From Variovorax beijingensis (GTDB lineage: Bacteria > Pseudomonadota > Gammaproteobacteria > Burkholderiales > Burkholderiaceae_C): a DNA stretch of 64,000 nucleotides. Positions 33,609-42,928 of this stretch are shown piece after piece (position 1 is the first letter of the stretch; each line of letters begins with the position of its first letter). The stretch spans positions 1-64,000 of the forward strand of contig NZ_VIVL01000002.1 in NCBI RefSeq assembly GCF_007828835.1, given 5' to 3'. A program made the position numbers and the translations under genes. The notes beneath the pieces were generated by a model. The model was not told where the DNA came from. It made no database searches and was given only the letters and a program-made list of their open reading frames with translations.

Positions 33609-34937
33609 ATGTCCATGACCCCGCAGGAAATCGTCTCCGAGCTCGACAACCACATCGTCGGCCAGCCGGCCGCCAAGCGTGCCGTGGCCATTGCGCTGCG
33701 CAACCGCTGGCGCCGCCAGCAGGTCGAGGAGAAGCTGCGCACCGAGATCACGCCCAAGAACATCCTCATGATCGGCCCCACGGGCGTGGGCAAGACCGAG
33801 ATCGCACGCCGCCTTGCGCGCCTGGCGGATGCGCCCTTCATCAAGGTGGAAGCCACCAAGTTCACCGAGGTGGGCTATGTCGGCAAGGATGTCGACTCGA
33901 TCGTTCGCGACCTGGCCGAGATTGCCGTCAAGCAGACGCGCGAGGCCGAGAGCGCCAAGGTGCGCGCACGGGCCGAAGATGCCGCCGAGGAGCGCATCCT
34001 CGACGTGCTGCTGCCGCCTGCGCGCGGCGCGGACGGCGCCGCGCCGGCGCTGGACGGCCCCAACCCCACGCGGCAGGCCTTCCGCAAGAAGCTGCGCGAG
34101 CACCAGCTCGACGACAAGGAAATCGAGCTCGACCTGGCCGAAGCCCGCGCGCCGCTCGAGATCATGGGCCCGGCCGGCATGGAGGAAATGACCGAGCAGC
34201 TGCGCGGCATGTTCGGCCAGCTCGGCGGCGGCAAGCGCAAGACGCGCAAGCTCAAGATCGCCGAGGCAATGCGTCTGCTGATCGACGAGGAAGCGGCCAA
34301 GCTCGTCAACGAGGACGAGATCCGCACGCAGGCCATCACCAACGCCGAGCAGAACGGCATCGTCTTCATCGACGAGATCGACAAGGTCGCCACGCGCAGC
34401 GAGGCCCAGGGCTCCGACGTGTCGCGCCAGGGCGTGCAGCGCGACCTGCTGCCGCTGGTCGAGGGCACGGCCGTGAGCACCAAGTACGGCGTGGTGCGCA
34501 CCGACCACATGCTCTTCATTGCGAGCGGCGCCTTCCACCTGAGCAAGCCGAGCGACCTGATCCCCGAGCTGCAAGGGCGCTTTCCGATCCGCGTCGAACT
34601 GCAGTCGCTCTCGGTGTCCGATTTCGAGAGCATCCTCACGCAGACCCGCGCCTCGCTCGTGAAGCAGTACCAGGCGCTGCTTGCCACCGAGGGCGTCACG
34701 CTCGAATTCACGCCCGACGGCGTGAACCGTCTGGCCACCATCGCGTACGAGGTCAACGAGCGCACCGAGAACATTGGCGCACGCCGCCTGTCGACCGTGA
34801 TGGAGCGTCTGCTGGATGAGGTAAGCTTCGACGCGACCCGCATCGAGGGGCAGACCATCCGCATCGATGCCGCTTATGTCGACGAGCGCCTTGCGGCACT
34901 AAGTCACGACGAAGATCTTTCGCGCTTCATCCTCTGA
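33609..34937 (+). CDS. hslU: HslU AAA+ unfoldase subunit
   Basis: A 442-residue ATPase that unfolds substrates and feeds them to HslV. Present are the N-terminal [17 protein letters not shown], Walker [16 protein letters not shown], the pore loop region [15 protein letters not shown], the intermediate domain, Walker [32 protein letters not shown], and the C-terminal tail [17 protein letters not shown] that inserts into HslV to activate it. It is cotranscribed with hslV. Length matches the family. Confidence 0.96.
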   Translation: MSMTPQEIVSELDNHIVGQPAAKRAVAIALRNRWRRQQVEEKLRTEITPKNILMIGPTGVGKTEIARRLARLADAPFIKVEATKFTEVGYVGKDVDSIVRDLAEIAVKQTREAESAKVRARAEDAAEERILDVLLPPARGADGAAPALDGPNPTRQAFRKKLREHQLDDKEIELDLAEARAPLEIMGPAGMEEMTEQLRGMFGQLGGGKRKTRKLKIAEAMRLLIDEEAAKLVNEDEIRTQAITNAEQNGIVFIDEIDKVATRSEAQGSDVSRQGVQRDLLPLVEGTAVSTKYGVVRTDHMLFIASGAFHLSKPSDLIPELQGRFPIRVELQSLSVSDFESILTQTRASLVKQYQALLATEGVTLEFTPDGVNRLATIAYEVNERTENIGARRLSTVMERLLDEVSFDATRIEGQTIRIDAAYVDERLAALSHDEDLSRFIL

Positions 34938-35023
34938 AGCCGCTTTGCGGCCCCTGTAACGGCGGCCGCGCTTCACGCATCACATTCACTGCGTGAGCTA
35001 AGTGCTTAATTCTCAACGAAATT

Positions 35024-35051
35024 CGCCGATTTCCAGGTTTGGAAATCGGCG
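35024..35051. repeat. Perfect 11-bp inverted repeat between hslU and mraZ
   Basis: CGCCGATTTCC, a 6-base AGGTTT loop, then GGAAATCGGCG. It could end the hslVU transcript as an RNA hairpin, though no T-run follows, or be a protein-binding site upstream of the dcw promoter. Confidence 0.6.
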
Positions 35052-35094
35052 CTAAGTCGTTGATTCCATTACAAAAAATAGCACCAACGGCCAG

Positions 35095-35122
35095 TTGCGT
35101 CTGAAGTGTTTCCTGCTACAGT
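35095..35122 (+). promoter_or_regulatory. Candidate dcw-cluster promoter (Pmra)
   Basis: TTGCGT (35095-35100) and TACAGT (35117-35122) are spaced 16 bp, with four of six -10 bases correct. The MraZ repeats begin at the -10 and run downstream, as expected for a repressible Pmra. Confidence 0.5.
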
Positions 35123-35154
35123 GCAAAAAAGTGCAGTTAAGTGGGAAAAAGTGC
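35118..35154 (+). promoter_or_regulatory. MraZ operator: four direct repeats at 10-bp spacing
   Basis: ACAGTGC, AAAGTGC, TAAGTGG and AAAGTGC start at 35118, 35128, 35138 and 35148, each exactly 10 bp apart. This matches the known MraZ box architecture (AAAGTG[T/G] units with 3-base spacers in Mycoplasma; TGGGN units every 10 bp in E. coli). It lies between the -10 and the mraZ GTG, so MraZ probably represses its own operon here. Confidence 0.75.
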
Positions 35155-35206
35155 GGGTGGTGCCTCTTTCGGGTGCTGCGGCATTCCCAATACAGGGGTT
35201 CTGGTC

Positions 35207-35635
35207 GTGTTTCAAGGCGCTTCATCGCTCAGTCTGGATGCCAAGGGGCGGCTCTCCGTGCCGACCCGGCATCGCGACGTCCTGAGCGCCACGGCGGGCG
35301 GCCAGCTCACGATCACCAAGCATCCGCACGGCTGCCTCATGGTGTTCCCGCGTCCCGAGTGGGAGAAATTCAGGGAGCGCATCGCCGCGCTGCCGATGTC
35401 GGCACAGTGGTGGAAGCGCGTCTTCCTCGGCAACGCCATGGACGTGGAGATGGACGGCACCGGACGCATCCTGGTGTCGCCCGAACTGCGTGCCGCCACG
35501 GGCATCGTGCGCGACACGCTGCTCCTGGGCATGGGCAACCACTTCGAGCTCTGGGACAAGGCGACCTACGAGGCCAAGGAGGCCGAGGCCACCCAGGGCG
35601 AGATGCCGGATGTGTTTCAGGACTTCGCGTTCTGA
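35207..35635 (+). CDS. mraZ: Transcriptional regulator MraZ
   Basis: A 142-residue DNA-binding protein with two SpoVT/AbrB-like repeats: [23 protein letters not shown] and [24 protein letters not shown]. It forms oligomeric rings that bind direct repeats in the dcw promoter and controls cell-wall and division gene expression. GTG 35207 is chosen, with AGGGG about 9 bases upstream; this gives the normal N-terminus. It is the first gene of the cluster, with its own operator just upstream, and rsmH follows after 8 bases. Confidence 0.95.
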   Translation: MFQGASSLSLDAKGRLSVPTRHRDVLSATAGGQLTITKHPHGCLMVFPRPEWEKFRERIAALPMSAQWWKRVFLGNAMDVEMDGTGRILVSPELRAATGIVRDTLLLGMGNHFELWDKATYEAKEAEATQGEMPDVFQDFAF

Positions 35636-35643
35636 GGACCGAC

Positions 35644-36570
35644 GTGAACACTCCATGGACCCATACGACCGTCTTGCTGAACGAAGCGGTGGAAGCCCTT
35701 CTTTCCGGCAGCAAGGCAGCCACCGGCACCTACGTGGATGCGACCTTCGGGCGTGGAGGGCATGCGCGCGCAATCCTCGCGCGGCTGGCGCCGGAAGGCA
35801 GGCTGATCGCATTCGACAAGGATGCGGAAGCGGTGGCCGAAGCAGCGCGCATCTCGGATGCGCGTTTTTCCATCCGGCACCAGGGATTCCGTTCGCTGGG
35901 CGAATTGCCCGATGCCAGCGTGGCGGGTGTGCTGATGGACCTGGGCGTGAGTTCGCCGCAAATCGACAACCCGGTGCGCGGTTTCAGTTTTCGTTTCGAC
36001 GGTCCGCTCGACATGCGCATGGATACCACGCGCGGCGAGAGCGTGGCCGATTGGCTGGCAACGGCCGAACTTCAGCAGATTGCAGAGGTGATCCGTGACT
36101 ATGGCGAAGAACGGTTTGCTGTTCAGATTGCAAAGGCGATTGTTGCTCGCAGACAAGAACGGGGCGCAATTTCAACCACCACCGAACTGGCCGAGCTCGT
36201 GGCTGGCGCGGTCAAAACCCGCGAGCCGGGCCAGAACCCTGCAACGCGCACATTTCAGGCTTTTCGGATTTTCATCAACGCCGAGCTTGAAGAGCTGCAA
36301 CAGGCGCTAGAGGCAAGCCTTTCCGTGCTGCAACCCGGGGGCCGGCTCGCGGTGATCAGCTTCCATTCGCTGGAAGACCGCATCGTGAAGCAGTTCATCG
36401 CCAGGCACTCGAAGGAGGTGTACGACCGCCGCGCGCCGTTCGCCGCCCCGAAGGCCATGAAGCTGCGCGCGCTCGAGCGCATCAAGCCCTCGGCCGAAGA
36501 GGTGAGCGGCAACCCGCGCTCGCGCAGCGCGATCCTGCGCGTGGCCGAGCGCACCGCCGAGTCTGTCTGA
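35644..36570 (+). CDS. rsmH: 16S rRNA m4C1402 methyltransferase RsmH
   Basis: A 308-residue SAM-dependent enzyme (formerly MraW) that N4-methylates C1402 of 16S rRNA at the decoding site. Diagnostic motifs are [29 protein letters not shown] (SAM-binding loop), [29 protein letters not shown] and [13 protein letters not shown]. It starts at GTG 35644; the only nearby ATG is out of frame. It is second in the dcw cluster, as in most bacteria, and ftsL starts one base after its stop. Confidence 0.95.
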   Translation: MNTPWTHTTVLLNEAVEALLSGSKAATGTYVDATFGRGGHARAILARLAPEGRLIAFDKDAEAVAEAARISDARFSIRHQGFRSLGELPDASVAGVLMDLGVSSPQIDNPVRGFSFRFDGPLDMRMDTTRGESVADWLATAELQQIAEVIRDYGEERFAVQIAKAIVARRQERGAISTTTELAELVAGAVKTREPGQNPATRTFQAFRIFINAELEELQQALEASLSVLQPGGRLAVISFHSLEDRIVKQFIARHSKEVYDRRAPFAAPKAMKLRALERIKPSAEEVSGNPRSRSAILRVAERTAESV

Positions 36571-36571
36571 C

Positions 36572-36919
36572 ATGGCCCGCCTCAACCTGCTCCTGCTGCT
36601 CGCGGTGGTCGCCTCCGCGCTCTACCTCGTGCACACGCAGTACCTGTCGCGCCAGCTCTACACCGAGCTCGACCGCACCCAGCAGGAGGCCCGGCGGCTC
36701 GAGCTCGACCACGACCGGCTGCAGGTGGAAAAGCGCGCGCAGGCCACGCCATTGCGCGTGGAGAAGCTGGCCAAGGAGCAGCTGCAGATGCGCACCACCA
36801 CGCCGGCCATCACGCAGTACGTGCGGCCCGACGGCACGGTGATCCCGGCCGTGGTGGCGCCGCCGCCGGCGCCGCCTGCGACGCCAGCGGCCAAACCCGT
36901 CGCGAGGACCCAGCGATGA
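36572..36919 (+). CDS. ftsL: Cell division protein FtsL
   Basis: A 115-residue bitopic inner-membrane protein. A short N-terminus, one membrane helix (LNLLLLLAVVASALYLV) and a periplasmic coiled coil (RQLYTELDRTQQEARRLELDHDRLQVEKRAQ) fit FtsL, which forms the FtsQLB complex that activates FtsWI at the septum. The C-terminus is a Pro/Ala-rich tail (APPPAPPATPAAKP), unusual in length. Its stop overlaps the ATG of a 26-codon mini-ORF that leads into ftsI. Confidence 0.92.
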   Translation: MARLNLLLLLAVVASALYLVHTQYLSRQLYTELDRTQQEARRLELDHDRLQVEKRAQATPLRVEKLAKEQLQMRTTTPAITQYVRPDGTVIPAVVAPPPAPPATPAAKPVARTQR

Positions 36920-36996
36920 GCGCCGCGCCGGGCCGTCCCAAGCAAGCTCGCTCCCGCTCGGCGGGAAGGCGCGCAGCGCCAAGGGTGCACCAATGA
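36916..36996 (+). CDS. 26-codon mini-ORF bridging ftsL and ftsI
   Basis: ATG 36916 overlaps the ftsL stop (ATGA), and the TGA at 36994-36996 overlaps the ftsI start (ATGA at 36993). The encoded peptide is short and very basic (MSAAPGRPKQARSRSAGRR...). Ribosomes could pass from ftsL to ftsI through it, so its main role may be translational coupling. The sequence AAGCAAGCTCGCTCCCGCTC inside it resembles a Comamonadaceae intergenic repeat, so it may be a repeat insertion kept in a coupling frame. Whether the peptide is stable or functional is unknown. Confidence 0.4.
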   Translation: MSAAPGRPKQARSRSAGRRAAPRVHQ

Positions 36997-38741
36997 GCCG
37001 TCGCAGCGTCCGCTACACCACCAGTCCCTTGCTCGCGAGCAAGACGCCGGTCTGGCGCAGCAAGTTCATCGTCGCCGGCATCGCCTTCGGCTTCGTGGTG
37101 CTCGCGGGCCGGGCCGCCTACGTGCAGGTGTTCAACAACAGCTTCTTCCAGCGGCAGGGCGAAGTGCGCTTTGCGCGCACGCTCGAGCTGCCGGCCAACC
37201 GCGGGCGCATCCTCGACCGCAACGGGCTGATCCTCGCCTCCAGCGTGGTGGCGCCAAGCATCTGGGCCATTCCGGAAGATATCGAGCGCGACGACCCCGA
37301 GGTGCGGGCCAAGCTCAAGCAGGTGGCCAAGCTGCTCGAGATGCCGCAGAAGGACTTCGACAAGAAGCTCGAGGACGAGGACAAGACCTTTGTCTGGATC
37401 AAGCGCCAGGTCGACGAGCCGATCGCCAAGCAGATTGCCGCGCTCAACCTCAAGGGCATCTACCAGCGCAAGGAATACAAGCGCCAGTACCCCGAGGGCG
37501 AGGCCGCGGCGCACGTGGTGGGCTTCACCAACGTCGAGGACAACGGACAGGAAGGCATCGAGCTTTCCTTCAACAAGGAGCTGGCCGGCAAGGCCGGCTC
37601 GCGCCGCGTCATCAAGGACCGCCTGGGCCGCGTGGTCGAGGGCGTGGGCGAGCAGGTGCCGCCGGTCGACGGCAAGGACATCCAGCTCAGCGTCGACAGC
37701 AAGGTGCAGTTCTTCGCCTACCAGAAGCTGCGCGACGCGGTGACGGCGCGCAAGGCCAAGGCCGGCAGCGTGGTGGTGCTGGATGCGGTCACCGGCGAGG
37801 TGCTGGCGCTGGCCAACTATCCGAGCTACGTGCCCGACAAGCGGCAGAACCTCACGGGCGAGCAGCTGCGCAACCGCGCGCTTACCGACACCTTCGAGCC
37901 CGGCTCGACCATGAAGCCGATCACCGTGGCCATGGCGCTGGAGGCCGGCCGCGTGAAGCCCTCCACGCTGATCGAGACCTCGCCCGGCCGCTTCCAGCTG
38001 GGCGGCTTCACCATCAGCGACACGCACAACTACGGCACGCTCACGGTCGAGGGCGTGATCCAGAAGTCGAGCAACGTGGGCGCGCTCAAGATCGCCCAGA
38101 AGATGACCCCGCACGAGATGTGGGACACCTACACGGCGCTCGGCTACGGCCAGAAGCCGCAGATCCAGTTCCCCGGCGCGGTCACGGGGCGCCTGCGCCC
38201 GTGGAAGACCTGGAAGCCGGTCGAGCAGGCCACCATGGCCTATGGCTACGGCCTGTCGGCGTCGCTGTTCCAGATGGCGCATTCGTACACCGCCTTCGCG
38301 CATGACGGGGCCATCATTCCGGTCACCATCCTCAAGAGCACCGAGTCACCCGTGGGCGTGCGGGTGTTCTCGCCGTCGAACGCGCTGGCCGTGCGCAAGA
38401 TGCTGCAGATGGCGGCCGGCCCGGGCGGCACCGGCACGCGCGCGCAGACCATCGGCTACTCGGTCGGCGGCAAGTCGGGCACCGCGCACAAGCAGGTTGG
38501 CAAAGGTTACGCGAGCAACAAATATCGCGCCTGGTTCACCGGCATGGCACCGATCGAAAAGCCGCGCATCATCGTCGGCGTGATGATCGACGAGCCGAGC
38601 GATGGCCAGTATTTCGGCGGCGTGGCCGCCGCGCCCGTTTTCAGCGAGGTCGTGCAGCAGACCCTGCGCATGATGAACGTTCCGCCCGACCTCGCGGTCA
38701 AACCGCTGGTGGTGACGCAAGGCGTCGACGAGAGCTTCTGA
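36993..38741 (+). CDS. ftsI: Penicillin-binding protein 3 (FtsI), septal transpeptidase
   Basis: A 582-residue class B PBP. A cytoplasmic N-terminus and membrane anchor (FIVAGIAFGFVVLAGRAAYVQVF) are followed by the dimerisation/pedestal domain (ANRGRILDRNGLILAS) and transpeptidase domain. Catalytic motifs are STMK with Ser305 in EPGSTMKP, SSN at 359 (QKSSNVG) and KSGT at 494. It cross-links septal peptidoglycan made by its partner FtsW, encoded downstream, under control of FtsQLB. The start overlaps the mini-ORF stop. It is the target of beta-lactams such as aztreonam. Confidence 0.96.
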   Translation: MSRRSVRYTTSPLLASKTPVWRSKFIVAGIAFGFVVLAGRAAYVQVFNNSFFQRQGEVRFARTLELPANRGRILDRNGLILASSVVAPSIWAIPEDIERDDPEVRAKLKQVAKLLEMPQKDFDKKLEDEDKTFVWIKRQVDEPIAKQIAALNLKGIYQRKEYKRQYPEGEAAAHVVGFTNVEDNGQEGIELSFNKELAGKAGSRRVIKDRLGRVVEGVGEQVPPVDGKDIQLSVDSKVQFFAYQKLRDAVTARKAKAGSVVVLDAVTGEVLALANYPSYVPDKRQNLTGEQLRNRALTDTFEPGSTMKPITVAMALEAGRVKPSTLIETSPGRFQLGGFTISDTHNYGTLTVEGVIQKSSNVGALKIAQKMTPHEMWDTYTALGYGQKPQIQFPGAVTGRLRPWKTWKPVEQATMAYGYGLSASLFQMAHSYTAFAHDGAIIPVTILKSTESPVGVRVFSPSNALAVRKMLQMAAGPGGTGTRAQTIGYSVGGKSGTAHKQVGKGYASNKYRAWFTGMAPIEKPRIIVGVMIDEPSDGQYFGGVAAAPVFSEVVQQTLRMMNVPPDLAVKPLVVTQGVDESF

Positions 38742-38743
38742 GC

Positions 38744-40297
38744 ATGCTGACACTCACTTCCCCCTCGCTCGCCGCGCTCTGGCTCAAGGAGCGCGTGCAG
38801 GGCGCGCTGCATGCGGACAGCCGGCCGGTGGGCGCGGGCGACGGCTTCATCGCCTGGCCCGGCGCGGCCACCGACGGGCGCAGGCACGTGGCTTCGGCAC
38901 TGGCGCAGGGCGCTGCGGCCTGCCTGGTCGAGCACCAGGGCGTCGAGGCCTTCGGCTTCGATGGCGACGAGCGCATCGCAAGCTACCCGGGGCTCAAGGC
39001 CGCCACCGGTCCGATCGCATCGGCCTTCTACGACGACCCCTCGGCCGCGCTCGAAGTGCTGGCCGTGACCGGCACCAATGGCAAGACCTCCACCGCATGG
39101 TGGCTCGCCGAATCGCTCTCCGCGCTGGCCGTGCCCGGCGGCGTTCGCGCGCCGCGGCTCGACGGCAGCGCCGAGCGCGGCGTGCCTTCTCCCTGCGCGG
39201 TGATGGGCACGCTGGGCATCGGCGTGCCGCCGGAGCTCGTCTACACCGGCCTCACCACGCCCGACCCGGTGATGATGCAGCGCGAACTGCGCGCGCTCGT
39301 GGAGCGCGGCTTCGGCGCCTGCGCCATCGAAGCCTCGTCGATCGGCATCGCCGAACGCCGGCTCGACGGCGCGCGCATCGCGGTGGCGGTGTTCACCAAT
39401 TTCACGCAGGACCATCTCGATTACCACGGCAGCATGGAGGCCTACTGGCAGGCCAAGGCCGAGCTGTTCCGCTGGCCCGGCCTGCGCGCCGCGGTGATCA
39501 ACATCGACGACGTGCACGGCGCCAGCCTGTGCGCGAACCTGCTCGAGGCCGGCATCGGCGCGCTCGACGTCTGGACCGTCTCGGCTGCCGGCGCGCCGGC
39601 GCGGCTCATGGCGCGCGACGTCGGCTACGACGCGCAGGGCCTGCGGTTCTCGGTGGCCGAACACGACAGCGATGCCGTGGAGCGCATGTCGACCGGCCTG
39701 ATCGGCCAGTACAACGTGGCCAACCTGCTGGGCGTGCTCGGCACGCTGCGGGCGCTGGGGCTGTCGCTCGCGCAGGCCGTGGCGGCCTGCGCCGGGCTCA
39801 CCAGCGTGCCGGGCCGCATGGAGCGCGTGGGCGCGGCTGCCAATGCGCCGCTGGCCGTAGTCGACTACGCCCACACGCCCGACGCGCTCGACAAGGCACT
39901 GGCCGGCCTGCGCCCGCTCGCGCAGCAGCGCGGCGGCGCGCTCTGGTGCGTGTTCGGCTGCGGCGGCGACCGCGACCCGATCAAGCGCCCGATGATGGCC
40001 GCGGTGGCCGAGCGCCAGGCCGACCGCGTGATCGTGACCAGCGACAACCCGCGCAGCGAGAACCCTGACGCGATCATCAGCCAGGTGCTGCTCGGCCTCG
40101 CGCGCCCCGAAGCGGCCCAGGTGCAGCCTGACCGCGCGGCCGCCATCGCCGACGCCATTGCGCAGGCCGCACCGCAGGACGTGGTGCTGCTCGCCGGCAA
40201 GGGCCATGAAGCCTGGCAGGAAATCGCCGGCCAGCGCATTCCGTTCTCGGACCGCATCCATGCGCTCGATGCACTCACCCGGCGAGGTGCCGCATGA
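38744..40297 (+). CDS. murE: UDP-MurNAc-tripeptide synthetase MurE
   Basis: A 517-residue Mur ligase adding meso-diaminopimelate to UDP-MurNAc-L-Ala-D-Glu. The ATP-binding loop is [13 protein letters not shown]; other marks are NFTQDHLDYHGSMEAYWQAK, VDYAHTPDALDKAL, and the DAP-specific segment TSDNPRSENPDAI (DNPR motif), which supports meso-DAP rather than lysine. A short extra loop (VPGGVRAPRLDGSAERGVPS) is seen after the P-loop. It is tightly coupled: two bases after ftsI, and its stop overlaps murF (ATGA). Confidence 0.96.
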   Translation: MLTLTSPSLAALWLKERVQGALHADSRPVGAGDGFIAWPGAATDGRRHVASALAQGAAACLVEHQGVEAFGFDGDERIASYPGLKAATGPIASAFYDDPSAALEVLAVTGTNGKTSTAWWLAESLSALAVPGGVRAPRLDGSAERGVPSPCAVMGTLGIGVPPELVYTGLTTPDPVMMQRELRALVERGFGACAIEASSIGIAERRLDGARIAVAVFTNFTQDHLDYHGSMEAYWQAKAELFRWPGLRAAVINIDDVHGASLCANLLEAGIGALDVWTVSAAGAPARLMARDVGYDAQGLRFSVAEHDSDAVERMSTGLIGQYNVANLLGVLGTLRALGLSLAQAVAACAGLTSVPGRMERVGAAANAPLAVVDYAHTPDALDKALAGLRPLAQQRGGALWCVFGCGGDRDPIKRPMMAAVAERQADRVIVTSDNPRSENPDAIISQVLLGLARPEAAQVQPDRAAAIADAIAQAAPQDVVLLAGKGHEAWQEIAGQRIPFSDRIHALDALTRRGAA

Positions 40298-41721
40298 GCC
40301 ATTCGCCGATGATGTTCACGCTGGCCCAGGCGCAGCAATGGATTCCGGGCGCACGCCTGGTGGGCGACCCGGCAACCACCATTGCCCGCGTCCATACCGA
40401 CACCCGCACGCTCGCCGAGGGCGACTTGTTCGTGGCGCTCAAGGGCGAACGCTTCGACGCCAACGAATTCCTGGCCGATGCCAAGGCGCGTGGCGCCGTC
40501 GCCGCCGTTGCGCACGGCGGCCTCGAGGCGGCCGGCCTGGCCGGCCTCGAGGTGCCCGATTCGCTGGCCGCGCTCGGCGCGCTCGGCGCCGGCTGGCGCG
40601 CGCAGTTCGATCTGCCGCTGATCGCCGTGACGGGCAGCAACGGCAAGACGACCGTCACGCAGATGATCGCGGCCGTGCTCGTGGCCTTCAGGGGCGATCG
40701 CGCACTCGCGACGGCCGGCAATTTCAACAACGAGATCGGCGTTCCGCTGACGCTGCTGCGCCTGCGCGCGAAGCACCAGCATGCGGTGGTCGAGCTGGGC
40801 ATGAACCATCCGGGCGAGATCGCACGGCTGGCGGCCATCGCGCGTCCGACCGTCGCGCTGGTCAACAACGCGCAGCGCGAGCACCTGGAGTTCATGGCCA
40901 CCGTGGAAGCCGTGGCGCTCGAGAACGGCGCGGTGTTTTCCTTCGTGCCGGAGGACGGCACCGCGGTGTTCCCCCATGGCGACGAGTTCGCCCCGCTGTG
41001 GAACGACATGGCACGCGAGGTGGCCACGCGCCGCTGCATGACCTTCGGCGAGCAGGAAGACGCCGACATCTCGCTGGTGGCCGCCGAATGGCGGCAGGGC
41101 GCATGGCAAGCGCGCATCCGCACGCCGCTGGGCGACTTCGATGCGCAGCTGCACATCGCGGGCCGGCACAACGTCGTCAATGCGCTGGCAGCCACCGCGT
41201 GCGCGCTCGCCGCCGGCATTCCGCCCGAAGTCATTGCCCGCGGCCTCACGGCCTTCGCACCGGTCAAGGGCCGCTCCAAGGCGAGCGCGGTGGTGCTGCC
41301 CGGCGGGCATTCGCTCACGCTGGTGGACGACAGCTACAACGCCAATCCCGATTCCGTGCGCGCGGCCATCGACGTGCTTGCGGCCTTGCCCGGCCCGCGC
41401 CTGCTGGTGCTCGGCGACATGGGCGAGGTCGGCAACCGCGCGCCCGAGTTCCATGCCGAGGTCGGCGACTGGGCGCGGCAGCGCGGCATCGAGGCCGTGC
41501 ATGCGCTCGGCGCCGAAACCGCGCACAGCATCGCGGCCTTCAACGGCGGCGACAACGGCCGCCATTTCCCGGATATCGAGGCGCTCGTCGCCGCGGTGCT
41601 GGCGCGGCTGCCCCAGGTGGGGAGCGTGCTCGTCAAGGGCTCGCGCTTCATGAAGATGGAGCGCGTGGTGCAGGCGATCGAGCAATCACGACAACAAAAG
41701 GAGGCCGGTCATGACGCATGA
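40294..41721 (+). CDS. murF: UDP-MurNAc-pentapeptide synthetase MurF
   Basis: A 475-residue Mur ligase that adds D-Ala-D-Ala (made by Ddl, encoded downstream) to UDP-MurNAc-tripeptide, finishing the cytoplasmic precursor. Motifs are VHTDTRTLAEGDLFVALKGERFDANEFL (N-terminal domain), VTGSNGKTTVTQMI (P-loop), ELGMNHPGEI and VDDSYNANPDSVRAAI. Its start overlaps the murE stop and mraY follows after 15 bases. Confidence 0.95.
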   Translation: MSHSPMMFTLAQAQQWIPGARLVGDPATTIARVHTDTRTLAEGDLFVALKGERFDANEFLADAKARGAVAAVAHGGLEAAGLAGLEVPDSLAALGALGAGWRAQFDLPLIAVTGSNGKTTVTQMIAAVLVAFRGDRALATAGNFNNEIGVPLTLLRLRAKHQHAVVELGMNHPGEIARLAAIARPTVALVNNAQREHLEFMATVEAVALENGAVFSFVPEDGTAVFPHGDEFAPLWNDMAREVATRRCMTFGEQEDADISLVAAEWRQGAWQARIRTPLGDFDAQLHIAGRHNVVNALAATACALAAGIPPEVIARGLTAFAPVKGRSKASAVVLPGGHSLTLVDDSYNANPDSVRAAIDVLAALPGPRLLVLGDMGEVGNRAPEFHAEVGDWARQRGIEAVHALGAETAHSIAAFNGGDNGRHFPDIEALVAAVLARLPQVGSVLVKGSRFMKMERVVQAIEQSRQQKEAGHDA

Positions 41722-41736
41722 GCCGCGCGACACCAC

Positions 41737-42915
41737 ATGCTGATGAGCCTGGCCCAATGGCTGCAGACACTTTCGCCCGAGTTCGGGTTCCTGCGCGTTT
41801 TCCAGTACCTCACGTTCCGTGCGCTGATGGCTGCGCTGACGGCGCTGGTCGTCGGCCTGGTGGCCGGCCCCTACGTGATCCGCCGGCTGGCCGCGCTCAA
41901 GATCGGCCAGCCGGTGCGCGGCTATGGCATGGAAACGCACCTGACCAAGAGCGGCACGCCCACCATGGGCGGCGTGCTGGTGCTGTTCGCCATCGCCTTC
42001 GCCACGCTGATGTGGTTCGACCCCTCCAACCGCTTCGTCTGGATCGTGCTGTGGGTCACGCTGGGCTTCGGCGCCATCGGCTGGGTCGACGACTGGCGCA
42101 AGGTGGTGCGCAAGGACCCGGAGGGCATGCGTTCGCGCGAGAAGTATTTCTGGCAGTCGGTGGTCGGCCTGATCGCGGGCTTCTACCTGCTCTTCAGCAT
42201 CTCGGAGAGCTCGAACTGGCGCGTGCTGCAGCTGTTCTTCGCCTGGGTGCAGTCGGGCTTCGACCTCGACTTTCCGCCCAAGATCAACCTGCTGGTGCCC
42301 TTCTTCAAGGAAGTGAGCTATCCGCTCGGCGGCATCGGCTTCGTGATCCTGACCTATCTGGTGATCGTGGGCGCGAGCAACGCGGTCAACCTGACCGACG
42401 GCCTGGACGGCCTGGCGATCATGCCGGTGGTGATGGTGGGCTCGGCGCTGGGCGTGTTCGCCTACGTCACGGGCAGCGCGGTGTATTCCAAGTACCTGCT
42501 GTTCCCCAACATCCCGGGCTCGGGCGAACTGCTGGTGTTCTGCTCGGCCATGGCCGGCGCGGGCCTCGCGTTCCTCTGGTTCAACACCCATCCGGCGCAG
42601 GTCTTCATGGGCGACGTGGGCGCGCTGGCGCTCGGCGGCGCACTGGGCACCATCGCGGTCATCGTGCGCCAGGAGATCGTGTTCTTCATCATGGGCGGCA
42701 TCTTCGTGGTCGAGGCGATCTCGGTGATGGCGCAGGTCATGTACTTCAAGTACACCAAGAAGCGCTACGGCGAGGGTCGCCGCGTGCTCAAGATGGCGCC
42801 GCTGCACCACCACTTCGAGAAGAGCGGCTGGCGCGAGACGCAGGTCGTGGTGCGCTTCTGGATCATCACGATGCTGCTGTGCCTCGTGGGCCTGTCGACG
42901 CTGAAGCTGCGGTGA
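41737..42915 (+). CDS. mraY: Phospho-MurNAc-pentapeptide translocase MraY
   Basis: A 392-residue polytopic membrane enzyme that transfers phospho-MurNAc-pentapeptide to undecaprenyl phosphate, giving lipid I. About ten helices are visible. Conserved Asp-containing loops are [36 protein letters not shown] (DD pair), [11 protein letters not shown] and [20 protein letters not shown], with [14 protein letters not shown] near the end. An ATG at 41743 is an alternative start. It feeds MurG, encoded downstream. Confidence 0.96.
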   Translation: MLMSLAQWLQTLSPEFGFLRVFQYLTFRALMAALTALVVGLVAGPYVIRRLAALKIGQPVRGYGMETHLTKSGTPTMGGVLVLFAIAFATLMWFDPSNRFVWIVLWVTLGFGAIGWVDDWRKVVRKDPEGMRSREKYFWQSVVGLIAGFYLLFSISESSNWRVLQLFFAWVQSGFDLDFPPKINLLVPFFKEVSYPLGGIGFVILTYLVIVGASNAVNLTDGLDGLAIMPVVMVGSALGVFAYVTGSAVYSKYLLFPNIPGSGELLVFCSAMAGAGLAFLWFNTHPAQVFMGDVGALALGGALGTIAVIVRQEIVFFIMGGIFVVEAISVMAQVMYFKYTKKRYGEGRRVLKMAPLHHHFEKSGWRETQVVVRFWIITMLLCLVGLSTLKLR

Positions 42916-42928
42916 AAAGAGAAAGCAC

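Noticed and set aside
35118..35160. Possible CRISPR-like or phage repeat because of regular 10-bp units
   Set aside because: Units are 7 bp with 3-bp spacers at a promoter, the known MraZ box design.
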